This document shows, piece by piece, positions 55,949 to 64,000 of a stretch of 64,000 nucleotides of DNA. Under the pieces are notes generated by a model. It saw nothing but the letters and a program-made list of their open reading frames with translations. It was not told where the DNA came from and made no database searches. This DNA comes from Chitinophaga sp. H8 (GTDB lineage Bacteria; Bacteroidota; Bacteroidia; Chitinophagales; Chitinophagaceae). Each line of letters begins with the position of its first letter. The first letter of the stretch is position 1. The position numbers and the translations under genes are program-made. The stretch covers positions 558,001 through 622,000 of the forward strand of contig NZ_JBEXAC010000002.1 of assembly GCF_040567655.1 (NCBI RefSeq), in the 5' to 3' direction.

Positions 55949-58333
55949 TTATTCCGTACGCAACGATTTTACAGGATTCACCACGGCTGCTTTTATAGAT
56001 TGTATAGATACCGTAAGCAATGCAATAAGTATAGCCAATACGCCGGTTAGTATGAAAATCCATACGGATAATGACACCTGATAGGCAAATCCCTGTAACC
56101 ATTTATGCATGGCCCACCAGGCGATAGGCGTAGCAATAAATACAGCAACGATTACCAGCTTCAGAAAATCCCTGGATAGCAGTAACACAATTCCGCTTAC
56201 ACTGGATCCCAATACTTTTCTGATACCAATTTCCTTGGTACGTTGTCTGGCTACCAGTGATATCAATGCAAATATGCCTGCGCAAGCTATTAATACACTA
56301 ATAATGGCAAACCAGCTTATTAGCGATAATATGCCCTCTATTTGCTGGTATTGGCGGTTAAATATTTCATCCGCAAAATTGTAAGTAAATGCCTTTCTGG
56401 AAGGGATACCCTTAAATTCTTTTTCCAGCATAGCAATTACAGGAGGTGCATCTTTAGGTTTAATACTGATACTCAAAAAGCCTTCTTCAATGCGCATTTC
56501 TGTTTTGCCGGCATAAAAATGTATGAGTGGCTCCACCTTGCCTGCCAGCGACTGATAATGATAATCATCTACTACACCAATTACCGGCATTGCTTTATCT
56601 CCTCCTTTGGCTCGCAGTGATTTCCCTTCAATACTTGCCCACCCCAACGCTTTCATAGCGGCTTTATTGATTATAACAGCCGACTCATCTGTAGCCATTG
56701 ATGCAGAAAAATTCCTGCCCTCCAATAGTTTTAACTGATATACATCCAGGTAACCATTGTCGATAGACAACTGCCTTAATCCAACGGTATTGGCATCAGC
56801 AGCAGCATCCCCTGGCAAATAGGCATTATAGTTTTCATCATAGCGCCCTGGCACATTTCTTCCGATAGATACTGCTTTTACCTCATCATTATTCTTTAAC
56901 TCCGAAAGAATATAATTGACATGCCCTTTGGCAGATGGCAGGTCCTTGAAATCAAGCCCAAGATCTACGATTAGTACATTATCTTTATTAAAGTGCACAT
57001 CCGCGTTCTTCATAAAGTATACCTGTTTTTTTACGATCAGGCTCCCTGCAATGAATATTACCGTAATAACAAACTGCACAATAATAAGCGACTGCCGGGC
57101 ATGTAATTTTTGCGGGGCAGCCTTTAGTTTTCCTTTTATACTATTAGCCAGTTGAATACTGCTGAGATAAATAGCCGGATATCCTCCTGCTATCAATGTG
57201 AGCAGCACGCCTGCGCATAACAGTACAATAATAAAATAGCCATTATAAAGCATGGTTTCCGATAACGCCAAACTACTAAACAGATCATTGAATACCGGCA
57301 TCAGCATCCAGGCACCCAATATTCCCAATACAATAGCTGTAAACACCACAAGACCTGTTTCAATAAAAAACTGTAATAATACCTGCCCTTTACCTGAACC
57401 TAATACCTTCCGGACACCAACCTCACGGGCGCGCGCAAACGCAGCAGCCATATTGAGGTTAATCAGATTAATCATTACCAACAACAGGATAAATAAAGCG
57501 ATACAGCTCAGTGCGTACCTGTACAACTCAAAGTTAAAACCGCCATACTTCTGCGGATATGATTTAAATGGCAGCAGATATATATAACGATCCTGTGCTG
57601 CCTTCACAAAATGCTGCGCTATCAGTTGAGGCAGCTTCTTTTCCAGCTGGGTAGCCGTGGTACCAGGCTTCAGCACTACATATTCTCTGGTGAAACAATT
57701 GTACCAATCAGCTATGCCCTTAAATTCAGGGTCATCAGTCAGATGCTGATTGGAAAGTAAAACGGTAGGTCTTATAGTCGAATTGGTGGGGATACTTTTC
57801 ATTACCGCCGTTACGGTAAACTGGTGTTTATTGTCAAAGGAAATCGTTTGCCCGGTGGGGTCAGAATTACCAAAGAGTTTGGTTGCGACTTCTTCAGACA
57901 AGACAATAGATTGTTTATTGTCCAATGCATGTACGGCGTGGCCATACTTAAGCGGGAAAGTAAATACGTCAAAGAAACCGGCATCCACATAGGTAATACT
58001 CTCATTCGCTTCTTTATCCTTATATATCAGCCAGCGGCTGTCCCAGGTGTTGATACGGGTACCACTCTCCACCTCAGGATATTGCTGAAGCAATACATCC
58101 AGTAGCGGGAAAACATTCCCATCACCTGTTCCCCCATTCTTATCTCCTGTTTCCAGGAGATAAAGCCGGTCCATTTTCTGCTGCAAACTGTCTCTGCTTA
58201 CAATCTGCTGAACAGCCAGTAACAATAAAATAACACAGATAAGGCCTACGCTAAGACCTAATACATTTACTGAAGTGAATAACTTATGCTTCCATAAGTT
58301 GCGCCAGGCTACTTTAAAATAGTTCTTTAACAT
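55949..58333 (-). CDS. FtsX/MacB-type ABC permease 2
   Basis: A 794-residue doubled FtsX permease. I chose the ATG at 58333 (MLKNYFKVAWRNLWKHK), which matches the starts of the paralogues; an in-frame extension to 58405 has no family support. Coupling motifs are REVGVRKVLGSGKGQV and KEIGIRKVLGSSVSGI. The first periplasmic domain is shorter and Lys-rich. It is the paralogue most different in its C-terminal periplasmic domain. Confidence 0.9.
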   Translation of the reverse strand: MLKNYFKVAWRNLWKHKLFTSVNVLGLSVGLICVILLLLAVQQIVSRDSLQQKMDRLYLLETGDKNGGTGDGNVFPLLDVLLQQYPEVESGTRINTWDSRWLIYKDKEANESITYVDAGFFDVFTFPLKYGHAVHALDNKQSIVLSEEVATKLFGNSDPTGQTISFDNKHQFTVTAVMKSIPTNSTIRPTVLLSNQHLTDDPEFKGIADWYNCFTREYVVLKPGTTATQLEKKLPQLIAQHFVKAAQDRYIYLLPFKSYPQKYGGFNFELYRYALSCIALFILLLVMINLINLNMAAAFARAREVGVRKVLGSGKGQVLLQFFIETGLVVFTAIVLGILGAWMLMPVFNDLFSSLALSETMLYNGYFIIVLLCAGVLLTLIAGGYPAIYLSSIQLANSIKGKLKAAPQKLHARQSLIIVQFVITVIFIAGSLIVKKQVYFMKNADVHFNKDNVLIVDLGLDFKDLPSAKGHVNYILSELKNNDEVKAVSIGRNVPGRYDENYNAYLPGDAAADANTVGLRQLSIDNGYLDVYQLKLLEGRNFSASMATDESAVIINKAAMKALGWASIEGKSLRAKGGDKAMPVIGVVDDYHYQSLAGKVEPLIHFYAGKTEMRIEEGFLSISIKPKDAPPVIAMLEKEFKGIPSRKAFTYNFADEIFNRQYQQIEGILSLISWFAIISVLIACAGIFALISLVARQRTKEIGIRKVLGSSVSGIVLLLSRDFLKLVIVAVFIATPIAWWAMHKWLQGFAYQVSLSVWIFILTGVLAILIALLTVSIQSIKAAVVNPVKSLRTE

Positions 58334-58451
58334 CGGTAACACTTTAATTAAACCAGGTAAAAAAACAAGCGGTGCGTGTAGATACATGCTCCGTTTCCAA
58401 TTCACTTGTTATTCTATTCTTGAAGCTTTTTACAGCTATATAATCCTGTGT

Positions 58452-60851
58452 TTAATCATTCCGCAAACTATTCACCGGGTTGGTCGTAACGGCGGTGCAA
58501 GTTTGCGAAATAATTGCCAGTAATGCAATACCCATCAATAATAAAAAGCTGCCTAAAAGTGTACCTATACCTAAAGACACACGATATGCAAATAGTTGCA
58601 AGAACATATTTCCACCCAAAAAGCCCAATGGTAGGGCTATCAGGCCTGCAATTACTATCAGCTTTAAATAATTACGGGATAATAACATGATAAGATTACG
58701 GGTACCCGCCCCCATCACTTTGCGGATACTGATTTCCTTACGGCGGGTTTGTGTGGTATACCCCACGATGCCCAATAACCCAAGGGCAGCAATCACGATG
58801 GTCATAAAGGCCAGGAAGGAAATGGTATAAAGCATTCCTTTTACCTCTATCTGTTTCAGTAATTCCTGGTCAAACCAGCCATAGGTAAATGTTTTCATGG
58901 GATGCTGCTCCTTCCATAAGGGAGCAATGGCCGCCAGCAGCTGCTCCCTGTTGGCCGCAGGGTTTACCCCTACCTGGATCAGCCGGATATCAGCCGGATG
59001 GTAACGTAGTGCCATTGGCGAAATCGGACGTTCTATGGGCTGAAAATTGAAGTCCTTCAAGACCCCTAAAATATTAACCCGGGTAGAATCATTTAGCCAC
59101 AATGGCTGACCAATAGCCGCAGCAGCCGTTTTGATATGCAGGGCATGCAGGGCACTTTCATTCACAATAACATACTGCTCCTGTTCTCCGTTAGCATTAT
59201 CAGGAAAAGTACTTCCTGCCAGCAATTTCAGGCCCATATTCCGGATAAAGTCTCCATCAGTCATGAAATAATTCATACTCACAGCGGTGGCCGCCGCATC
59301 TGTTTTTACTTCAAAGGAAGCGCCATACTTATTCCCCAGAAAACTGGAGGTGCCAGACACAATCTCTACACCAGGTACCTGCTGTAGCCGGTTTTTCAAC
59401 AAAGTATAGCTCCCCTCCTCTAATGGAATATTGAGAATATCCTTTTGCCGGAATCCATAATCCATAGTGGCTTTAAGATCGAACTGCCGGTAAACGGTGG
59501 TGACCAGGATCGTTACTACCATGGATAATGCAAACTGGGCTACTATTAAGCTCTTCCGAAGGCTCAAAGCACCTAAAACCTTCATCTCCGACATACTTTT
59601 CAAAACCCTTACAGGCTGGAAAGAAGATAGTGCCCACGCTGGTAATACGCCTGCAAGCAATCCGGTGAATACACTAAATAATACAAACCAGCCTATCATC
59701 ACTATATCCAGGGGCACATCAGGTACTATTTCCCGGCTAAAATCATTTTGCATAACGCCCCATAACAACCCCAACGCAAATACCAGGGCCAATAACGCCA
59801 TAAGTACCGATTCAGTAATAAACTGGATAAAAATCTGGTATCGCTGCGCCCCGATTACTTTACGTACCCCTACCTCTTTGGCCCGGTAAAGGGAACGAAC
59901 AATGGATAAATTGGTATAATTAAAGCAGGCTGATAATAAGATGATAAAGGCTACTCCAATTACTGCCAGCAGCTTTCCCCAGGTAGTTCCTTTGTTTATA
60001 TCGTTATATAAATCCCCTGAAGGGGTAATATGGTTAAGCTGCTGGGGCACAAATGCAATGCTACCCGATTGCTGGCCTTCTACTTTATCATAACGTTTAA
60101 CAATACTACTTAAAGCGCTTTCCAGCTTGGATGCTGCTACACCGGGTTTTAACAGTACATATACATACGAGTCATTTGCATTGTTCCAGTTATCCAGCCG
60201 GTCGGGAAGCAGACCGCTTTTTTCCAGCAGGGGTACTGAAGAAATGGATGCAATGGCATCCAGGTCAATATGTGATTTAGTGGGTGGGTCCTGTAATACC
60301 CCCGTTACCGTATAAGTACCCTTCTGTTCAAAATGAAGCACCTGCCCAACTGCATTTTGCGTTCCAAAAAAACGCGCTGCAGTCGCCTTACTTAGTATAA
60401 TACTATTGGGGGCGGCAAGGGCTGTTTGTTCATTACCAGCTGCCAGCCGGAAACCAAATACTTTAAAAAAAGAAGGCTCAGAGAAAGCTCCTCTTACATA
60501 AAGGTCTTTTTTGCCGGTGCTTATGCCGGCATTCTCATTCAATACGGTATATAAACGTACCGTTTGGGAGGCAATACCATAATCTGTCAACAGGCTGCCT
60601 GCCAGGGGTAATGGAGCTCCTGCCAGCGGAAACACCCTGCCATCCGGCGTTTTAACCGGAGAAGTGATCCGGTAAGTACGGTTAGGGTAAGGATGAAAAG
60701 TATCGTAACTGAACTGTTCCCTGGTACTCATCAAGGCAAGAAGACATACCGCCATGCTGAGGGCAAGTCCAAAAATATTAATGAAAGCAAATAACTTTTG
60801 CTTCCTCAGATTCCGGAATGCGATAATGACATATCTTTTAAATAGGAGCAC
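58452..60851 (-). CDS. FtsX/MacB-type ABC permease 1 (first of four)
   Basis: A 799-residue doubled FtsX permease. The first codon is GTG (LLFKRYVIIAFRNLRKQK follows), since the ATG seen in its paralogues is missing. Coupling motifs are KEVGVRKVIGAQRYQI and KEISIRKVMGAGTRNL. It begins 12 bases after the ATPase stop at 60863, and permease 2 follows 119 bases downstream. No frameshift is visible. Confidence 0.9.
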   Translation of the reverse strand: MLLFKRYVIIAFRNLRKQKLFAFINIFGLALSMAVCLLALMSTREQFSYDTFHPYPNRTYRITSPVKTPDGRVFPLAGAPLPLAGSLLTDYGIASQTVRLYTVLNENAGISTGKKDLYVRGAFSEPSFFKVFGFRLAAGNEQTALAAPNSIILSKATAARFFGTQNAVGQVLHFEQKGTYTVTGVLQDPPTKSHIDLDAIASISSVPLLEKSGLLPDRLDNWNNANDSYVYVLLKPGVAASKLESALSSIVKRYDKVEGQQSGSIAFVPQQLNHITPSGDLYNDINKGTTWGKLLAVIGVAFIILLSACFNYTNLSIVRSLYRAKEVGVRKVIGAQRYQIFIQFITESVLMALLALVFALGLLWGVMQNDFSREIVPDVPLDIVMIGWFVLFSVFTGLLAGVLPAWALSSFQPVRVLKSMSEMKVLGALSLRKSLIVAQFALSMVVTILVTTVYRQFDLKATMDYGFRQKDILNIPLEEGSYTLLKNRLQQVPGVEIVSGTSSFLGNKYGASFEVKTDAAATAVSMNYFMTDGDFIRNMGLKLLAGSTFPDNANGEQEQYVIVNESALHALHIKTAAAAIGQPLWLNDSTRVNILGVLKDFNFQPIERPISPMALRYHPADIRLIQVGVNPAANREQLLAAIAPLWKEQHPMKTFTYGWFDQELLKQIEVKGMLYTISFLAFMTIVIAALGLLGIVGYTTQTRRKEISIRKVMGAGTRNLIMLLSRNYLKLIVIAGLIALPLGFLGGNMFLQLFAYRVSLGIGTLLGSFLLLMGIALLAIISQTCTAVTTNPVNSLRND

Positions 60852-60862
60852 AGGCTAAACAA

Positions 60863-61552
60863 TTATACGTGAAACTGTTCCTTGATATTTTCTGTTACTA
60901 CCCTGCCATCAAACAGGTTAATAATACGATGGGCAAATCCTGCATCATAAGGCGAGTGTGTTACCATGATCAGGGTAGTACCTGCTTCATTCAGTTCCTG
61001 CAGTAACTTCATCACCTCTTCTCCATTGGTAGAATCAAGGTTACCGGTAGGCTCATCCGCCAGGATCATTTTAGGGTTAGCTACTACCGCGCGGGCAATA
61101 GCTACTCTTTGTTGCTGCCCTCCTGATAGCTGTTGCGGGAAGTGATTCCGGCGGTGCATAATATTCATACGTTCCAGTACCTTCTCTACCTTCTCTTTCC
61201 TTTCACTGGCAGGCACCTTCAGATATAATAAAGGCAGTTCTACATTTTCAAATACTGTCAGCTCATCAATCAGATTAAAACTCTGGAATACAAAACCAAT
61301 AGACCCTTTACGCAATTGTGCACGCTGACGCTCACTCATCCTGGCTACTTCCTTGTCCCAGAAATGATACTCCCCGTCACTGGGATTATCCAGTAACCCC
61401 AGGATATTTAACAACGTGGATTTACCGCAACCGGAAGGACCCATGATAGCCACAAACTCGCCATCCTGCACTTCCATATTAATACCATTCAGCGCTGTAG
61501 TTTCTACTTCCTCTGTAGTAAATAATTTTTGTAAGTTAACCGTGCGTATCAT
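60863..61552 (-). CDS. ABC transporter ATPase, MacB/LolD type, canonical
   Basis: A 229-residue ATPase with all motifs standard: Walker [11 protein letters not shown]-loop in VFQSFNLI, signature [14 protein letters not shown], Walker B MILADEP, D-loop GNLDS and the switch His in MVTHSPYD. It probably energises the FtsX-type permeases that follow. It lies just after the first adaptor gene and before permease 1. The contrast with the altered ATPase at 50340 is notable. Confidence 0.95.
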   Translation of the reverse strand: MIRTVNLQKLFTTEEVETTALNGINMEVQDGEFVAIMGPSGCGKSTLLNILGLLDNPSDGEYHFWDKEVARMSERQRAQLRKGSIGFVFQSFNLIDELTVFENVELPLLYLKVPASERKEKVEKVLERMNIMHRRNHFPQQLSGGQQQRVAIARAVVANPKMILADEPTGNLDSTNGEEVMKLLQELNEAGTTLIMVTHSPYDAGFAHRIINLFDGRVVTENIKEQFHV

Positions 61553-61621
61553 GTGATTTTAGTATTTATATTTTTTATTGATAAGACTTTGAAAATGCCG
61601 TTTCAGCATAAATCAATTTAA

Positions 61622-62869
61622 TTAAAAAGCCAATACATCCTTGTTACCAAAATTCTCATAGGAAGATGTAATAACCTGTTCTCCCGGTTGTAACCCTTCC
61701 AGTACTTCGTAGAACATAGGGTTTTTGCTACCCAGTACAATGTTCCGCTTTACGGCTCGTTTGCCTCCCTTATCCACCACATAAACCCAATTACCACCGG
61801 TATCGGAGAAAAATCCGCCTACCGGCAGTAATATAGCGGTTGTAGCCTTACCTAATTCGAGGCGGATAGGAGAGGATTGTCCACGGCGAATACCGTCCGG
61901 TGTTTCTTTTTCAAAATTCATATCTACTTCAAACCGGCCGTTTTTCACTTCGGGATATACTTTAGTCGTAACCATATCATAATTTTTCCCGCTGAACTCA
62001 AAGGTGGCTTTTAAGCCTGGAAATACCCGGGAAATATAGTGTTCATCAATTTCTGCCCGCATTTTAAAGCCATTCAGATCATCAATCTGCCCGATATTCT
62101 GTCCGGCAGTAATACTCGAACCCACTTCTACATTGATGGAAGACAGTTGTCCATCTACCGGGGCACGTACCAGCAGGTTATTCAGATTATTTTTCATGAG
62201 TTGCAGGTTTAGCTGGGTACGGTTAATAGTACCTTCAAGCTGGATGATCTGCATTCTGGAGTTTTCATTCTGGTAACTCTGAGACTCCATTTCTATCTCC
62301 CGTTGTCTTAACAATCCTTCATATTCAAACTTATTTTTATTGAAGTCCTGTTGTGCAATGATCTTTTCATCTACCAGTTGTTTATTACGGTCGTACAGGT
62401 CTTTTGCCTGGCTGATCTGTGCATCGAAGGTGGCCAGCTTCTGCTGCATGGCAAAACGATCTTGTTTTAAACGCAGCTTTGTATTCTGCAGTTCATTGAT
62501 CAACCGGTACATTTCCGTTTCACTCTTTACAAAGTCCATGATCATATGCTGGTTTTCCAGCCTTAAGATGGAATCTCCCTTTTTTACCATGCTTCCTCCT
62601 TCCAGGTATTTCTGGCTCACATATCCACCTTCAATAGCGTCCAGGTGGATAGTCTTTAATGGTTGTACTACTGCGGTTACTGCGATATATACTTCAAAGG
62701 TACCTTTGCTGACAGTGGATATAGTGATCTTATCTTTTTCTACATTGAGGGTAGCCCGGTGATCGGCAAAAATGAGGTTATACAACAAAAGCAACACTAA
62801 TACGCCTCCCCCACTAATCATTAACAGGCGCTTTTTAGACCAAAACTTCTTTTCTATTTTTCTATCCAT
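61622..62869 (-). CDS. Efflux periplasmic adaptor (HlyD/MacA type), first adaptor
   Basis: A 415-residue membrane-fusion protein. One N-terminal helix (about residues 13-35) is followed by a lipoyl part (GGYVSQKYLEGGSMVKKGDS), a coiled-coil hairpin (about 105-215), the second lipoyl half with VRAPVDGQLSSI, and a C-terminal barrel domain. It is the first gene of the export cluster, 276 bases from the divergent sigma-54 regulator. The other adaptor lies 13 kb away at the cluster's end. Confidence 0.9.
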   Translation of the reverse strand: MDRKIEKKFWSKKRLLMISGGGVLVLLLLYNLIFADHRATLNVEKDKITISTVSKGTFEVYIAVTAVVQPLKTIHLDAIEGGYVSQKYLEGGSMVKKGDSILRLENQHMIMDFVKSETEMYRLINELQNTKLRLKQDRFAMQQKLATFDAQISQAKDLYDRNKQLVDEKIIAQQDFNKNKFEYEGLLRQREIEMESQSYQNENSRMQIIQLEGTINRTQLNLQLMKNNLNNLLVRAPVDGQLSSINVEVGSSITAGQNIGQIDDLNGFKMRAEIDEHYISRVFPGLKATFEFSGKNYDMVTTKVYPEVKNGRFEVDMNFEKETPDGIRRGQSSPIRLELGKATTAILLPVGGFFSDTGGNWVYVVDKGGKRAVKRNIVLGSKNPMFYEVLEGLQPGEQVITSSYENFGNKDVLAF

Positions 62870-62899
62870 GATATTTCAGAACATTTGCTGTGAGGGTTA

Positions 62900-62915
62900 G
62901 CCAATCAATATGCCA
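62900..62915 (-). promoter_or_regulatory. Sigma-54-like site before the export cluster
   Basis: On the minus strand TGGCATATTGATTGGC has a perfect -24 half (TGGCA) and TTG at -12, but G follows where C is expected. The start site would lie about 20 bases before the adaptor ATG. Confidence 0.35.
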
Positions 62916-63105
62916 AAACCCTAAATCGCTTACCAGTAAGCATTTCGGGGAAAAAGCCCTTAAAAAAACGTCCTTTGCCGGACAAGCTGTGTCCGATAAT
63001 GAACAATTTTGTAATCCCCTGAATTTAGGCGCTTACAGGAAAAAATCTTTGTTTAATATTGCTATAGCCACATTTCCCGGCTTCGCATTCTAAAAATGGC
63101 CTGTT

Positions 63106-63121
63106 GGGAACGTTGTTTGCA
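63106..63121 (+). promoter_or_regulatory. Sigma-54 (-24/-12) promoter of the third sigma-54 regulator
   Basis: GGGAACGTTGTTTGCA matches TGGCACG-N4-TTGCA except at two positions, with the invariant GG and GC ten bases apart. The start site would be near 63133, 13 bases before the ATG, suggesting autoregulation. Confidence 0.6.
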
Positions 63122-63145
63122 GGAGTGCTTTTAATTAAAAATATT

Positions 63146-64000
63146 ATGACAGTTACACAACCCGGAAAAATACTGATCGTAGACGACGATGTAGATGTGC
63201 TCCGTGCGGCACGCTTGTTATTAAAAAGGCACTTCGAACAGGTTGATTTTGAAAAGAATCCCCAAAAGATCCCATACCTGGTTTCCAACTTCGAGTATGA
63301 CGTGATTTTGCTGGACATGAACTTTACCCGCGACCTCAGCAGCGGCAAGGAAGGTTTTGAATGGCTGGACAGAATCCTCGATATCAACCCGGAAATAGCG
63401 GTAGTTATGTTCACCGCCTATGGGGATGTGGAAATGGCGGTGCGTGCCATAAAAGCCGGGGCGGTAGACTTTGTCCTCAAACCCTGGGAAAACGAAAAAC
63501 TGCTGGCCACTATACAGTCGGCCTTCAATAAACGTGCTGCTAAAAAAGAGAAAACGGCGCCTGCTCCGGATAATCTCCTGGTGGGTAAAAGCCCTGCCAT
63601 GCAACAGGTATTTGACACCGTTTCCAAAGTGGCCGGTACCGATGCCAATATCCTGATACTGGGTGAAAACGGTACCGGCAAGGATATGCTGGCCCGTCAT
63701 ATCCACCGGGAATCCCTGCGGCATGATAAACCTTTTGTGAGTGTAGACCTGGGTGCTATCAGCGAAACCCTCTTCGAAAGTGAATTGTTTGGTCATGTTA
63801 AAGGAGCTTTTACAGATGCCCGGGAAGACCGTGTTGGCCGCTTTGAAGAAGCCAACGGCGGCACCATTTTCCTGGATGAAATTGGTAATATCTCCATCCC
63901 ATTCCAGGCCAAACTGCTCACCGTACTGCAAAACAGGTCTATCACCAGGGTAGGCTCCAACAAACTGGTACCTATAGATGTAAGATTGATCTGTGCAACC
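63146..64000 (+). CDS. Sigma-54-dependent response regulator, NtrC family (third), partial at right edge
   Basis: The first 285 codons are in the window. Receiver domain (about 1-125): IVDDDVD, phospho-Asp in VILLDMNF, and FVLKPWEN. AAA+ domain from about 145: Walker A GENGTGKD, the sigma-54 contact loop GAFTDA where most members have GAFTGA, and Walker [13 protein letters not shown]. This GAFTDA form is common in Bacteroidota. It runs divergent from the export cluster and is its probable activator. The DNA-binding end lies beyond the window. Confidence 0.93.
   Translation, partial: MTVTQPGKILIVDDDVDVLRAARLLLKRHFEQVDFEKNPQKIPYLVSNFEYDVILLDMNFTRDLSSGKEGFEWLDRILDINPEIAVVMFTAYGDVEMAVRAIKAGAVDFVLKPWENEKLLATIQSAFNKRAAKKEKTAPAPDNLLVGKSPAMQQVFDTVSKVAGTDANILILGENGTGKDMLARHIHRESLRHDKPFVSVDLGAISETLFESELFGHVKGAFTDAREDRVGRFEEANGGTIFLDEIGNISIPFQAKLLTVLQNRSITRVGSNKLVPIDVRLICAT

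Overview
The window reads as a chromosomal segment of a Bacteroidota bacterium, most likely family Chitinophagaceae (Chitinophaga-like). This is an inference from gene content: DUF4290, IPExxxVDY, DUF5522, a long acidic Rho, FtsX-type permeases of about 800 residues, LytTR/7TM sensor pairs, very few Shine-Dalgarno sequences, and several TAnnTTTG-type -7 promoter elements. No prophage, insertion sequence or CRISPR array is visible.

Layout. 1-13.5 kb, almost all minus strand: start of a UvrD-type helicase, fatty acid desaturase, ECF sigma factor, HdeD-like membrane protein, M28 peptidase, rpiB, tatC, a 60-bp tandem repeat, a CNNM/CorC protein, gmk, a DUF4290-murA pair, tryptophan 2,3-dioxygenase and an Lrp regulator. 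13.5-14.4 kb: an odd class II tRNA-like gene with a 73-nt variable region and its own terminator, followed by short repeats. 14.4-21.3 kb, plus strand: overlapping trmB, DUF5522 and alkyltransferase-like genes, IPExxxVDY, pterin dehydratase, a LytS/LytTR pair, TetR, an outer-membrane barrel and a small lipoprotein. 21.3-29.2 kb: rho, asnS, an ExbD-like protein, a 2-oxoglutarate oxygenase, an alpha/beta hydrolase and chrA. 29.2-37 kb: a sigma-54 regulator and a DNA-repair/stress cluster (Ku, LigD split at an A10 tract, topoisomerase IB, DUF892 protein). 37-42.9 kb: a two-component cluster with a second sigma-54 regulator and an iron-permease-like protein. 42.9-47.2 kb: a large glycosyltransferase and gpsA. 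47.2-62.9 kb: one long minus-strand MacB/TolC-type export cluster with two adaptors, two ATPases, four permeases and one TolC. It diverges from a third sigma-54 regulator, which runs off the window end.

Links between genes. Three sigma-54 activators lie in the window, and I find good -24/-12 sites in front of the last activator, the iron-permease-like gene and the small lipoprotein, with weaker ones before the export cluster and one hypothetical gene. This suggests a local sigma-54 network. Ku and LigD overlap by ATGA, as in a co-translated end-joining operon.

Observations most worth a second look: the tRNA-like gene, the homopolymer frameshift in ligD, the sigma-54 sites around the export cluster, the altered ABC motifs of one export ATPase, the Asp-for-Cys change in MurA, and the repeat arrays.
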